Shown here: positions 15,712-25,538 of the stretch, piece after piece | Numbering within the stretch: position 1 is the first letter of the stretch | How the letters are laid out: each line of letters opens with the position of its first letter | Source: Stenotrophomonas_A sp002429615 | GTDB lineage: Bacteria; Pseudomonadota; Gammaproteobacteria; Xanthomonadales; Xanthomonadaceae | Assembly: GCA_031987425.1 (NCBI GenBank) | Contig: DALZZL010000007.1 | Coordinates: 1-58,777, forward strand | Length of the DNA: 58,777 nt | Reading direction: 5' to 3' | Translations under genes and position numbers: made by a program | The notes under the pieces: model-generated | What the model was told of the DNA's origin: nothing | The model's database searches: none | The model's input: the letters and a program-made list of their open reading frames with translations, nothing else

Positions 15712-18504
15712 ATGCAATCTCGTATTTCTAGCCGGAAGACACCGGTTACCTTGCTCGCGCTTTCGATCGGCCTGGCCCTGCAGGCCAACGCCGCTTTTGC
15801 CCAGAACGCCCAACAGGCGGACCCGACCGGTCACCAGGCGCAGGAGGCAATCAGCGCGGAGCAGGCCCAAGGGGCAGTCGACCTGGACACCGTGACCGTC
15901 ACCGGCTATCGCGCCTCGGTTGAGAAGGCGCTGGACATCAAGCGTGGCGAGACCGGCATGGTCGACGCCATCGTCGCCGAAGACATCGCCAATTTCCCGG
16001 ACACCAACCTGGCCGAATCGCTGCAGCGCATTCCCGGCGTGGTCATCACCCGCGATGCCGGCGAAGGCCGCAACATCTCGGTGCGTGGCCTGGGCCCGGA
16101 TTTCACCCGCGTGCGCATCAATGGCATGGAAGCGCTGACCACCGTCGGCGGCTCGGACCAGTCCGGCGGTTCCAACCGCTCGCGTGGCTTCGACTTCAAC
16201 GTCTTCGCCTCGGACCTGTTCACCCAGCTGATCGTGCGCAAGACCGCCTCGGCGGACGTGGAAGAAGGCTCGCTCGGCGCGACCGTCGACCTGCGCACCG
16301 CGCACCCGTTCGACTATGACGGCTTCACCCTGGCCGGCAGCGCGCAGGCCGCCTACAACGACATGGCCGAGAAGGCCTCGCCGCGCGTGGCCGGCCTGAT
16401 CGCCAACAGCTGGGCCGACGGCACCTTCGGCGCACTGTTCTCCTTCGCCTACTCCGAGCGCCAGCTGCTGGAAGAAGGCAGCAACAGCGGACGTTGGGCC
16501 GGCGGCACCGCCAACAACGGCTTCAACCCGGCCTCGCCGTTCCAGGAGGCGCGCGACGCCAACGTGTGGAGCCCGCGCTTCCCGCGTTACACGCTGATGG
16601 AACACGACCAGAAGCGCACCGGCCTGACCGGCTCACTGCAGTGGAAGCCGGGCGACAACACCGAGTTCACCCTCGACGGCATGTACTCCAAGATCGATGC
16701 CAAGCGCACCGAGAAGTACATCGAGGCGATCTCCTTCTCGCGTGGCGCCTCGCAGAACGGCAAGCCGGAGATGCTGGTCAACGACGGCTACATCGACCCG
16801 GAAACCGGCGCGCTGCTGTACGGCCAGTTCGACAACGTCGACATCCGTACCGAGCATCGCTACGACGAGTGGAACACCACCTTCAAGCAGCTCTCGCTTG
16901 CCGGCGAACACCGCTTCAGCGATGCCTTCAAGATCAACGGCCAGATCGGCACCTCAAGCTCCAAGCATGAGAACCCGATCCAGACCACGATCATCATGGA
17001 CAAGCTCAACGTCGACGGCTACAGCTACGACTACCGTGGCAACAGCCGCTCGCCGGTGTTCAACTACGGTATCGACCCGACCGACGGCAGTGGCTGGACG
17101 CTGGCCGAAATCCGCCTGCGCCCGCAGTACGTCGATAACGACTATGACATCGGTGACCTGGACTTCACCTGGAACATGGCGTCCGGCTTCACCCTGAAGG
17201 GCGGCGTCCAGTACAAGGACTACACCTTCAAGACCAAGGAGCTGCGTCGTGCATCCGAGGTCTCGGTGCCGAACTTCTCCACCGGCAACAAGATCGTTCC
17301 GGTCGACTTCACCGAACTGGCCAGCCTGGGCGGCATCACCGGTTATCCGGGCACCTGGGTGATCCCGAACCTGGACGCGATCGCCGATGCGCTGGACATC
17401 TACAGCAATTCGGGCACCTTCGCCCTGGCCGAGCGCGCGGTGAACACCCGCAGCGTGGAAGAGAAGGACACCGGCTTCTGGTTGATGGGTGACTTCGGCT
17501 TCGATATCGGCAACGTGCCCTTCAGCGGCAACATCGGCGGGCGCTACGTCAAGACCAAGCAGTCCTCCACCGGTTACGCGACCATCGGTTCGGCGCTGGT
17601 CAACACCACCGTCGACCGCGAGTACAACGACTTCCTGCCGTCGATGAACCTGGTTGCCAACATCACCCCGGACTTCCTGATCCGCTTCGGCGCGGCCAAG
17701 GTGATGTCGCGTCCGGGCCTGGGCAGCCTGACCCCGGGCGTGACGGTGAACGTCTCCGGCGGTGCGCGCACCGTCAGCGGCGGCAATCCGAACCTCAACC
17801 CGATCCGTGCCAAGACCGCCGACCTCGGCTTCGAGTGGTACTTCGACGAAGGCTCGATGCTCGGCCTGGCGTTGTTCTACAAGGACATCGAGAGCTTCGT
17901 GCAGACCGCGCGCACGGTGATGCCGTACTCGGCCAGTGGCCTGCCGGTGAGCCTGCTCGACGGTACCGGCGCCGCCGCGACCGACGACTTCACCTTCAGC
18001 GTGCCGCTCAACACCCCCGGCGGCGATCTGAAGGGTGCCGAGTTCAACTACGTCCAGCCGTTCACGTTCCTGCCGGGCAAGTGGTCGAACCTGGGCCTGC
18101 AGGTGAACTACACCTACGTCGATTCGAAAATCCAGTACCTGACGACGACCGGCGCGAACTCGCTGGAGACCGACCTGACCGGTCTGTCGAAGAACTCGTA
18201 CAACGGCACGCTGTTCTACGAAGGCGAGAAGTTCAGTGGCCGCGTCTCGTACACCCACCGCGACGACTACCTCACCCAGGTGCCGGCGACGGAAGCGGGC
18301 TTCGACGTGCACGGCATGAGCGCGGTGAACACGGTGGATGCGTCCTTCAGCTACAAGATCGACGACCACCTGCAGATCACCCTGGAAGGCATCAACCTGA
18401 CCAACGAAGCCTCGGACGAGTGGGTCGGTTCCGCCTGGCAGCTGCCGCTGCAGTACAGCGAGTTCGGCCGCCAGTACATGCTGGGCGTACGTTACAAGTT
18501 CTGA
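15712..18504 (+). CDS. TonB-dependent receptor, large carbohydrate-type (TIGR01782-like)
   Basis: 930 residues from ATG 15712, which follows GGGAGGGGAGG; the earlier in-frame start at 15658 lacks such a site. A signal peptide (TPVTLLALSIGLALQANAAFA) ends near residue 30. The TonB box region is LDTVTVTGYRAS. The plug carries DAIVAEDIANFPDTNLAESL and RNISVRGLGPDFTRVRING, a signature of the Xanthomonas/Caulobacter TBDR group used for plant glycans. The barrel ends in GVRYKF with terminal Phe. It is divergent from kdgK and followed by a secreted LamG protein, so the likely cargo is pectin- or rhamnogalacturonan-derived oligosaccharide. A strong hairpin follows the stop. Confidence 0.93.
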   Translation: MQSRISSRKTPVTLLALSIGLALQANAAFAQNAQQADPTGHQAQEAISAEQAQGAVDLDTVTVTGYRASVEKALDIKRGETGMVDAIVAEDIANFPDTNLAESLQRIPGVVITRDAGEGRNISVRGLGPDFTRVRINGMEALTTVGGSDQSGGSNRSRGFDFNVFASDLFTQLIVRKTASADVEEGSLGATVDLRTAHPFDYDGFTLAGSAQAAYNDMAEKASPRVAGLIANSWADGTFGALFSFAYSERQLLEEGSNSGRWAGGTANNGFNPASPFQEARDANVWSPRFPRYTLMEHDQKRTGLTGSLQWKPGDNTEFTLDGMYSKIDAKRTEKYIEAISFSRGASQNGKPEMLVNDGYIDPETGALLYGQFDNVDIRTEHRYDEWNTTFKQLSLAGEHRFSDAFKINGQIGTSSSKHENPIQTTIIMDKLNVDGYSYDYRGNSRSPVFNYGIDPTDGSGWTLAEIRLRPQYVDNDYDIGDLDFTWNMASGFTLKGGVQYKDYTFKTKELRRASEVSVPNFSTGNKIVPVDFTELASLGGITGYPGTWVIPNLDAIADALDIYSNSGTFALAERAVNTRSVEEKDTGFWLMGDFGFDIGNVPFSGNIGGRYVKTKQSSTGYATIGSALVNTTVDREYNDFLPSMNLVANITPDFLIRFGAAKVMSRPGLGSLTPGVTVNVSGGARTVSGGNPNLNPIRAKTADLGFEWYFDEGSMLGLALFYKDIESFVQTARTVMPYSASGLPVSLLDGTGAAATDDFTFSVPLNTPGGDLKGAEFNYVQPFTFLPGKWSNLGLQVNYTYVDSKIQYLTTTGANSLETDLTGLSKNSYNGTLFYEGEKFSGRVSYTHRDDYLTQVPATEAGFDVHGMSAVNTVDASFSYKIDDHLQITLEGINLTNEASDEWVGSAWQLPLQYSEFGRQYMLGVRYKF

Positions 18505-18515
18505 GTTGGACCACC

Positions 18516-18543
18516 CGCATCCCCGGCCCAGGCCGGGGATGCG
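18516..18543 (+). terminator. Hairpin after the TBDR gene
   Basis: A 13-bp GC-rich stem (CGCATCCCCGGCC / GGCCGGGGATGCG) with a minimal loop starts 12 bp after the stop codon. A short GCGTTTG follows rather than a strong T run. Confidence 0.6.
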
Positions 18544-18692
18544 GCGTTTGATGGTGCGGTGCAGGATGTCGCCTGGCGGCGGGATCGTTAGCTTGGCCCG
18601 CCACCGTGGCCGCTGGTCGCGGGGGCGCGGGAACCGCGCCGACCGCGCTCGTGGAGCACGGTCTCGATCCATTGCCGGGGGATTGCGTGTCG

Positions 18693-21600
18693 ATGGCTTG
18701 TGCTGCTTCTTTCCATGTCCGTTGGGCGGCGCGATGCGCCATGCTGCTGGCCTGCGCGGCCGCGATGCTGCCGGGGCCCGCGCGCGCCGCGGTCGATCCC
18801 CAACTGCTGTTCCGCGTCTCGGCCGACCAGGGCTTCGATGCCGACGTTGCCGGTGGCGATCCGGTTCCCAATTTCCGTGACAAGGTCAGGCGCGTCCCCA
18901 CCGGCGTGAAAGGCGATGCCATCGAGTGGGCCGACGATGGCGTGCTGTCCTGGAACGCGCCGGGCAACCTGTATACGGAGCGCGGCACGCTCTCCTTCTT
19001 CTGGCGCTCGCGCTACCCGGTGGGCGAAGCGCCCTTCGTGATCTTCCGTGTCGGCTACGCCGACCACACCAGCTGGGACATGGCCTGGCTGCGCATCGAC
19101 TGGAACGGCCACGGCTTCGACGCCTTCGTCACCGATGCCAACCTGGCGCGCACGCGGGTGTCTTTCCGCCTGCCCGCGCTGCCGGCGGCCAGCGACTGGA
19201 CCCACATCGCCTTCAGCTGGGACGAGACGCGCGGCGTACGCCTGTATGTGGGCGGCCGCGAAGTCGAGCGCGTGGATACCACGGCCGACTACGACGCCGC
19301 GCTCGACCAGTTCGGCCTGGCCGGCCGGGTGATGTCGCCACACCAGGTGCAGAGCCGCTACAACTTCCTGCGTGGCAGCGACTTCGACGAGATCCGCGTC
19401 TACGACCGCATGCTGGACGCCAGCGGCATCGCCGCGCTGGCACAGGCACGCGAACCGGCCGTCACGGCCGACGACACGGCTGGCCGCCAACGGGCGTGGC
19501 TGCACCGCTACGGCTTCGACCGCGCCGCGCCGCCGCCGCTGGCCGACGAGGTGACGCGCATCCGCAAGGTGGAATTCGCCGACGCACGCGACATGAAAGC
19601 CTGGATGTGGAAGGCCACCGATGGCATTGCCGAGACCACGTGGCCGGGCGTCTACAACCGCTCGCGCCTGCCGGGCCGTAACGACTACTTCCAGCTGCCG
19701 GACTGGAATGTCTACGTCGAGGGCGGCAAGGCACTGACCCTGACCTTGCCCGACGAGCCATTCAACCGCATCGAAATCCGCGGCGCGGCGTTCGGGCAGA
19801 CCGACTACGCGGCGCCCGGGCAGACGGCACGCCCGCTGTTCGAGCGTCCGCAGGGCGTGGTGCGCAGCGTCGATACCTTCGAGCGCCGGCAGGGGGGCAC
19901 CCTGCGCTTCACCAATACCGCGCAGGAAACCCCGATCCAGGAGATCTGGGCCTACGACGTCGGCGCGGGCGAGGTGCCGGCGGGCAGCGCGACGCTGCGC
20001 TACACCGTGCGCAGCGATATCGCGCCGGACTACGACAACCTGGCGCCGCTGCGGCAGTACATCGCCGGCCGCCATGCCGTGGAAGAACGCGACACCGTGG
20101 TCGCGCTGCCAGCCAAGGCGCCGGCCCGCAAGCGCACCGACGTGGCACCGGCCGGACGGCGCCCGCTGGTGCACGTGCTGGTCCCCTCCACCCTCGGCCA
20201 GCCACCCGCCGACCAGCCGTTGATGCGCAGCTGGGCCTATGGCTGGGAAAACATGCGCGATGGACTCGATGGCATCGCGCTGGACCTGCCTGCGCTGGAC
20301 CTGCCCGCCGATACCGACGGACTGATTCCGCTCAACATCCGGGTGAAGGATCCGCTCTGGCCCGCGCGTGACCTGATCGACGTCTCGGTGTCGGTGCGGC
20401 CCAAGCAGGCGCGCACGCTGTGGCTGGACCTGCGCGACCGCCTGCTGACCGATGACAGCCTGATGATCGACATCGCCTCGGCCAACCCGCGCTTCGACGG
20501 CCGCGCGCTGGATGGCATGGGCGTGCGGCTGGTGTTCAAGCCGCGCGAGGCGGCGACGGCCGAGCACGTGGCCGATCGCTTCAACCAGGTCAAGGACAAC
20601 TGGGGCTTCCTGGTCGAGGAGCACACCACCTCGCAGCGCCAGCTGCTGTATCGGCGCCTGCATCGCGACATCAGCGACCTGCTGCGCGTGGACCCCGACC
20701 ACGCACTGGGGCGCGAATACTGGAACGACATCAGCTACGGCAACCAGTCGCCGCTGCCGGTGGCGCTGCCCGAGGTTCCCAAGGGCATGCCGGCCTGGGC
20801 GTTCTGGCAGCTGGAAAACCTCAAGACCACGCGCCGATATATCCACTGGTGGATCGACCAGCGCCAGGTGCCCTACGGCGATTTCGGCGGCGGCATCTCA
20901 GACGACACCGACCTCACTCAGCAGTGGCCGGGCATGGCGCTGATGGGCGTGGACCCGGACGCCCTCAATGCCTCGATGACCGCGCTGTCGGATGCGAACT
21001 ACCGCAACGGCATGTTCACCGACGGCCTGTCGACGATCGAGACCGACGAGCTGCACAGCTACGAGGAAGGCATCAACCTCAACAGCCAGATGCTCTACCT
21101 CAACTGGGGCGACCCGTTGACCGTCGAACGGCTGATGGCCACGGTGAAGGCCTTCGATCGCATCATCCAGGTCAATCCGCAGGGGCATCTGCTGTTCGCC
21201 AGCAACTGGTTCGGTGGCCGCAAGGTCTATCGCGAGCCCAACTGGCAGTGGCAGAAGCCGTACTCGTTCCCGATCCTGCATCCGGCGATGCTGCTGGGCG
21301 TCTACAACGCCGATGCTGACAGCCGGCGCATCGTTACCGGCCTGGCCGATGGCTACCTCGCCCATGCCTACCAGAACGACAAGGGGCAATGGGTGCTGCC
21401 CAATGAGATCAACTGGGCCACCGGCGCCAGGCGCGGCGGCGAGCTGTTCGATGGCAGCGGCGGCCCGGACGTGCTGCACACCTTCTGGGCAGCGTGGCGT
21501 TTCTCCGGTGGTGACGCGCGCTACCTGCAACCGCTGGATTACCGTGTGCGTCGGGCTGGGCCGGACGGCCTGTCGCTGCTCAACGAGAATTTCCTGGATG

Positions 21601-22523
21601 CCTTGGACAAGCGCGCCAGCTGGGGCACCGAGCTGGCCACGCTGGCCGACAAGCCGGACACCGTGCCCGACTTCGCGCACTACGTCGCCTGGGAGAACAG
21701 CGGCGACAAGCGCTACCTGGAAGCGCTGTACCGCAGCGAGACCCGAGAGAAGCTGCAGAACTTCTATATGAACACCGAAGGCCACTGGTGGTCCGACCGC
21801 GTCGAGTCGCCCACGGTGAACCTGCAGCGCGCGCGCCTCGGCGGCGTGGCGCTCAAGCGCAACCAGACCTATCCGGGTAATACCGTGAGCTGGCGCTTCG
21901 ACGACCCGGAAGCCGCGGTGCAGGTGGCGCTGCTGCTGCCGCAGCCGCGGCCGGATCGTTTCAAGGTGATTGCCTGGAACGGCAGTGGCAAGCCGCAGCG
22001 GGCGCTGATGAGCGGCTGGAATGTCACGGCCGGCCATTGGCGGATGCGCAGTGGCGCGGATCGCGATGGCGACGACACCATCGACGGCAAGGCGCAGGTG
22101 CGCGAGTTCGACCTCGCGCGCAGCGTGGCCACGGGAGTCGAGTTCGCCCGCGGGGCGACGGTGATGGAATTCGAGCTGGTGCAGGCCACCGACCCGGTCG
22201 AACTGCGCGCCGACATCGGTATCGGCCGTGGCGACCTGCGCCGCGACGGCGATGCGCTGGTGGCGACCGTGCACAGCCTGGGCCACGCGGATGCCCCCGC
22301 CGGCACCGCGGTGTTGGTGGATGGACGCGGGCGCGAGCTGGCGCGTGCCGCGTTCGGGCCGCTGCCCGCGCCGCGCGACCTGCTGCCGAAGACGCAGGAG
22401 GTTCGGCTGGCCGTGGCGGGCGGGGCCGACCTGCGCGGGGCGAAGGTGCGGCTGGTGCTGGACGGCCAGGGCGGGGAAGTGACGCAGGCAAACAACGAGG
22501 TGGCGGTGCCTGCCGCGCTGTAG
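18693..22523 (+). CDS. Very large secreted LamG-domain protein, possible novel polysaccharide-degrading enzyme
   Basis: 1276 residues from ATG 18693; upstream starts (GTG 18606) add only linker-like residues. A signal peptide (WAARCAMLLACAAAMLPGPARAA) ends near residue 33. Residues of about 35-260 look like a concanavalin-A/LamG jellyroll (GTLSFFWRSRYP, DWTHIAFSWDETRGVRLYVGG, DEIRVYDRMLDA). A second beta-rich region with carbohydrate-module features follows (about 300-600). The rest has helical repeats like an (alpha/alpha) toroid, with Asp-, Glu- and His-rich blocks PYGDFGGGISDDTDL (about 726) and DELHSYEEGIN (about 785), then WSDRVESPTVNLQRARLGG. A C-terminal beta domain closes it. The neighbouring TBDR and kdgK suggest pectic substrate. 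No known family was recognised. Confidence 0.75.
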   Translation: MACAASFHVRWAARCAMLLACAAAMLPGPARAAVDPQLLFRVSADQGFDADVAGGDPVPNFRDKVRRVPTGVKGDAIEWADDGVLSWNAPGNLYTERGTLSFFWRSRYPVGEAPFVIFRVGYADHTSWDMAWLRIDWNGHGFDAFVTDANLARTRVSFRLPALPAASDWTHIAFSWDETRGVRLYVGGREVERVDTTADYDAALDQFGLAGRVMSPHQVQSRYNFLRGSDFDEIRVYDRMLDASGIAALAQAREPAVTADDTAGRQRAWLHRYGFDRAAPPPLADEVTRIRKVEFADARDMKAWMWKATDGIAETTWPGVYNRSRLPGRNDYFQLPDWNVYVEGGKALTLTLPDEPFNRIEIRGAAFGQTDYAAPGQTARPLFERPQGVVRSVDTFERRQGGTLRFTNTAQETPIQEIWAYDVGAGEVPAGSATLRYTVRSDIAPDYDNLAPLRQYIAGRHAVEERDTVVALPAKAPARKRTDVAPAGRRPLVHVLVPSTLGQPPADQPLMRSWAYGWENMRDGLDGIALDLPALDLPADTDGLIPLNIRVKDPLWPARDLIDVSVSVRPKQARTLWLDLRDRLLTDDSLMIDIASANPRFDGRALDGMGVRLVFKPREAATAEHVADRFNQVKDNWGFLVEEHTTSQRQLLYRRLHRDISDLLRVDPDHALGREYWNDISYGNQSPLPVALPEVPKGMPAWAFWQLENLKTTRRYIHWWIDQRQVPYGDFGGGISDDTDLTQQWPGMALMGVDPDALNASMTALSDANYRNGMFTDGLSTIETDELHSYEEGINLNSQMLYLNWGDPLTVERLMATVKAFDRIIQVNPQGHLLFASNWFGGRKVYREPNWQWQKPYSFPILHPAMLLGVYNADADSRRIVTGLADGYLAHAYQNDKGQWVLPNEINWATGARRGGELFDGSGGPDVLHTFWAAWRFSGGDARYLQPLDYRVRRAGPDGLSLLNENFLDALDKRASWGTELATLADKPDTVPDFAHYVAWENSGDKRYLEALYRSETREKLQNFYMNTEGHWWSDRVESPTVNLQRARLGGVALKRNQTYPGNTVSWRFDDPEAAVQVALLLPQPRPDRFKVIAWNGSGKPQRALMSGWNVTAGHWRMRSGADRDGDDTIDGKAQVREFDLARSVATGVEFARGATVMEFELVQATDPVELRADIGIGRGDLRRDGDALVATVHSLGHADAPAGTAVLVDGRGRELARAAFGPLPAPRDLLPKTQEVRLAVAGGADLRGAKVRLVLDGQGGEVTQANNEVAVPAAL

Positions 22524-22536
22524 CCGGGATGGTCGG

Positions 22537-22559
22537 GTCGCGGCTGAAGCCGCTCCTAC
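22537..22559 (-). repeat. Single GTAG-type REP palindrome
   Basis: One copy of the 23-mer also found at 14304 and 57757, in minus orientation, 14 bp after the LamG gene. Confidence 0.85.
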
Positions 22560-22603
22560 ACGGGCGGCCGGCCCGGGTCGTGGCGTCGGCGCGCGGGGCC
22601 TGC

Positions 22604-22609
22604 TAGATT
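22604..22609 (+). promoter_or_regulatory. Putative -10 box of the PepSY/TBDR operon
   Basis: TAGATT, in the context GCTAGATTGCG, lies 84 bp before the TBDR start. The same element (TAGATT/TAGAAT) precedes other genes in this window. No clear -35 and no Fur-like dyad was seen here. Confidence 0.35.
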
Positions 22610-22692
22610 GCGCGCCGATGCCGCCCGGGGAGGGCGGAACCCTTCGGGCCAGCCTACGCCACGCCCTTCTACCGACTGTCGGAGAAGTTCGC

Positions 22693-24966
22693 ATGCGCGT
22701 TGCCCGCACGGCCTTGGCCGTGGCCATTTCCTCGTTGCTGTCCCTGCCCGCGCTGGCCGCCGAAGCACCGCCGCCGGCCGACGCCACCACGCTTGACCGC
22801 ATCGTCGTCACCGGCGAGAAGTCGCAGCGTTCGCTGCAGGACACCACCACCAGTGTCGCGGTGACCACCTCGGTGCGGATCGAGCAGGAAAACCTGCAGA
22901 CGCTGTACGAAGTGTTCAACCGCACCGCCAACGTCGCCCAGACCTACGGCGATGCCGGCTTCACCATCCGCGGCATCCGCGATACCGACGGCGGCGGTGC
23001 GTCGCCGCTGGCAACCATCTACCTCGATGGCGCCGCCTTGCCGCAGAGCGTGATCAGTTCCGGCCCGACCAACCTGTGGGATCTGTCGCAGGTGGAAATC
23101 CTGCGCGGCCCGCAGTCCACCATCCAGGGCGAGAACGCGCTGGCCGGTGCCATCGTGCTGCGCACCGCCGACCCGACCATGGACTGGGAAGGCAAGGCGC
23201 GCGTGCTGGCATCCGATCCGTCGGACCGCAACCTCGCCTTGGCCTTCGGCGGCCCGCTGCTGGAAGACGAGCTGGCGTTCCGCGTGTCGGCGGAGCATCG
23301 CAGCTTCGACGGCTACAACTGGAACGTCACCCGCGAGGCGCCGGACGACTCGCTCGAGACCACCCAGTACCGCGGCAAGCTGCTGTGGACGCCGAAGGCC
23401 ATCGAGGGCCTGCAGGTCAGGCTGGGCTATACCAAGGCGCAGCGTACCGGCCCCTACCAGTTCAACTACGTCCGTACCGATGTGCCCGACTGGCGCGAGC
23501 GCCGCATCAGCACGGCGGACTATCCGGACCGGGGTCGCACCGATGCCGACGTGGCCAATCTGGAGATCGACTACGCCATCAACGATGCGTGGTCGCTGTC
23601 GGCGGCCACGGCCTGGAACAAGGTGCATACGCTGCGCGGTTACGACGGCGACCGCACCGCCGACCCGATCAGCTACGGCGAGCAGGACGTGCTCAACCGC
23701 ACCTTCTCGCAGGAAGTGCGCGCCAACTACGACGGCGACCGCCTCGATGGCCTGGTCGGCCTGTACTACTCGCGCCACGACGACCGCAACGACGCCAGCA
23801 GCCGCACCAACGTCAACACGCCGGTGAGCACGATCAGCGCGCTGCTGCAGGGTGCTGGCTTCCCGGCCGCCGCCGCCACGCAGATCGCCGGTGCCTATGC
23901 GCAGGTGCTGCCGGTGATCCCGGTCGACTACGCCAGCACCACGCCGACCCGCTCGGAGAACCGCGCGCTGTTCGCCGATGGCAGCTTCAAGGTGGCCGGC
24001 GGCCTGTCGCTGATCGGTGGCTTCCGTTACGACCGCCAGCGCTATGAGCTGGCCTCCGATACCCAGGCGATCTTCGTCGGCCAGTATCCGGATCCGGCGG
24101 CCTTCGGGGCACCGGGCACCCCGCTGTACCTGGCGGTGAGCGCGATCAACCAGGGCGTGGCCGGCCTGGTGGACTCCGCCGCCGGCAGCGTGCCGCAGAG
24201 CACGCGTGACTTCACCGCCTTCCTGCCCAAGGCGGGCGTGCGCTACGAATGGACGCCGGCGCTGTCGGCCAGCTTCGTCGTGCAGCGCGGCTACCGCTCC
24301 GGCGGCTCCAGCTTCAACATCGCGCGCAGCCAGACCGTGGCTTATGACCCGGAATACACCTGGAACTACGAGGGCTCGCTGCGCTCGCAGTGGCTGGACG
24401 GCCGCCTCACGCTCAACGCCAACGCCTATTACGTCGACTGGAAGGACAAGCAGGTCATCGCCTACTTCGGCCTCAACGACTACGACTACAACACCGTCAA
24501 CGCCGGCCGCGCGCATCTGTATGGCTTCGAGGTGGAGGCCAGCCACCGGGTCAACACGGGCTTCGACTGGTATGGCTCGCTGGGCTATTCGCGGACCCGC
24601 TACGACGAATTCCAGACCGTGATGGATGCGGAGATCACCGATTACTCCGGCCAGGAATTCGCCTACGCGCCGCGCTGGACGGCGGCGGCGGGGGCGAACT
24701 TCCGCTTCGCCGATGGCTGGGTGGCCAACCTCAACGCCAACTATCGCGACAAGGTCTATACCGATGTCGGTCCCGCGCCCACGCGGTTGGCCTCGCGTAC
24801 GCTGGTCAACGGCCGCTTCGGTTACGAAACGCTGGACTGGAGTGCGTGGATCTTCGCCAACAACCTGTTCGACGTGCAGTACGTGCAGTATCGCTGGTCG
24901 GACGATCCGGTCGCGATCCTTGGCGCGCCGCGCACCGTCGGCATCGGCTTCCAGGCCAACTGGTGA
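22693..24966 (+). CDS. TonB-dependent receptor, probable ferric-siderophore type
   Basis: 757 residues from ATG 22693 (GGAG ten bases upstream); an earlier ATG at 22618 would precede the signal peptide VARTALAVAISSLLSLPALAA. The TonB box region is TLDRIVVTGEK. The plug has FTIRGIRDTDGGG, TIYLDGAALPQSV and SQVEILRGPQSTIQGENALAG, and the barrel ends IGFQANW. The plug sequence resembles pesticin/yersiniabactin-type receptors. The next three genes (DUF3325, DUF3649, PepSY) form a known iron-uptake neighbourhood in Xanthomonadaceae and Pseudomonas, so a metal chelate is the likely cargo. Base use is like the neighbours. Confidence 0.9.
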   Translation: MRVARTALAVAISSLLSLPALAAEAPPPADATTLDRIVVTGEKSQRSLQDTTTSVAVTTSVRIEQENLQTLYEVFNRTANVAQTYGDAGFTIRGIRDTDGGGASPLATIYLDGAALPQSVISSGPTNLWDLSQVEILRGPQSTIQGENALAGAIVLRTADPTMDWEGKARVLASDPSDRNLALAFGGPLLEDELAFRVSAEHRSFDGYNWNVTREAPDDSLETTQYRGKLLWTPKAIEGLQVRLGYTKAQRTGPYQFNYVRTDVPDWRERRISTADYPDRGRTDADVANLEIDYAINDAWSLSAATAWNKVHTLRGYDGDRTADPISYGEQDVLNRTFSQEVRANYDGDRLDGLVGLYYSRHDDRNDASSRTNVNTPVSTISALLQGAGFPAAAATQIAGAYAQVLPVIPVDYASTTPTRSENRALFADGSFKVAGGLSLIGGFRYDRQRYELASDTQAIFVGQYPDPAAFGAPGTPLYLAVSAINQGVAGLVDSAAGSVPQSTRDFTAFLPKAGVRYEWTPALSASFVVQRGYRSGGSSFNIARSQTVAYDPEYTWNYEGSLRSQWLDGRLTLNANAYYVDWKDKQVIAYFGLNDYDYNTVNAGRAHLYGFEVEASHRVNTGFDWYGSLGYSRTRYDEFQTVMDAEITDYSGQEFAYAPRWTAAAGANFRFADGWVANLNANYRDKVYTDVGPAPTRLASRTLVNGRFGYETLDWSAWIFANNLFDVQYVQYRWSDDPVAILGAPRTVGIGFQANW

Positions 24967-24997
24967 GCCGCCATCGCATGACCCAGGAGTTTCGCCC

Positions 24998-25276
24998 ATG
25001 AACTGGCTGTATCTGCCACTGGCCACCGCTTCGGCGCTGGCGTTCTACCTGGCCACCGCGCACCAGCAACTGTGGCTGGCGGCGCGTGGTCGTGCGTCGC
25101 AGGTGCGCGCGTTGGCCTGGGCGCTGGCCCTGGTCGCGCTGGTGGCGGCCATCCATGCATTGGGCACCTGGGCGGGGGTGTTCTCCGCGCTGACCGCCTT
25201 CATGCTGGTGGCGGTCGCGCTGCCGTGGATCGATGTCGCGCGTCGACTGCGCCGGGAGCGTCGCCATGTGGGGTAA
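24998..25276 (+). CDS. DUF3325 small membrane protein
   Basis: 92 residues with three predicted transmembrane helices (about 1-18, 38-57, 60-78) and a basic C-terminal tail (RRLRRERRHVG). The N-terminal AFYLATAHQQLW pattern is typical of DUF3325. The ATG at 24998 has CAGGAG upstream. It lies 31 bp after the receptor and overlaps the next gene by 11 bp. Such proteins accompany PepSY membrane reductase-like proteins behind siderophore receptors. The function is not established. Confidence 0.8.
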   Translation: MNWLYLPLATASALAFYLATAHQQLWLAARGRASQVRALAWALALVALVAAIHALGTWAGVFSALTAFMLVAVALPWIDVARRLRRERRHVG

Positions 25277-25538
25277 ATCCTTCGCGGCCGGCCTGCTTGG
25301 GCTGCCGTTCGCCACTGCCTGGGTCGGTCTGGCCGCACTGCTGTGGCCGGGAACGCTGCAGACCAATACGCTGCCCTGGCTGTTGATGGCCTTCCCGGTG
25401 TGGATCGGGGCGATGGCCTTCGCCTTCCTGTGTCGTACCGGCCTGCGCGCCTGGCTGTGGCTGGGCGGGAGCACCGCGCTGGGCTTCGCGCTGCTGTATG
25501 TGGTCAAGGCCCTGGGCTGGACGGAGCTGACGGCATGA
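25266..25538 (+). CDS. DUF3649 small membrane protein
   Basis: 90 residues from ATG 25266 (MWGKSFAAGLLGLPFATAW), with three hydrophobic helices separated by short loops; the upstream in-frame start would overlap DUF3325 further. It overlaps DUF3325 by 11 bp and the PepSY gene by 4 bp. Assignment rests on gene order together with the pattern G-x-PFATAWVGLAALLWPG and a central FPVWIGAMAFAFLCRTG. Probably an inner-membrane partner of the PepSY protein in iron handling. Confidence 0.78.
   Translation: MWGKSFAAGLLGLPFATAWVGLAALLWPGTLQTNTLPWLLMAFPVWIGAMAFAFLCRTGLRAWLWLGGSTALGFALLYVVKALGWTELTA

Noticed and set aside
22610..22692. Riboswitch in the leader of the PepSY operon receptor
   Set aside because: GC-rich short hairpins only; no B12-box or other recognised riboswitch consensus was found.
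18588..22931. Long minus-strand frames opposite the LamG and TBDR genes (752 and 677 codons)
   Set aside because: No start signals or domains; the complementary genes have signal peptides and family motifs.
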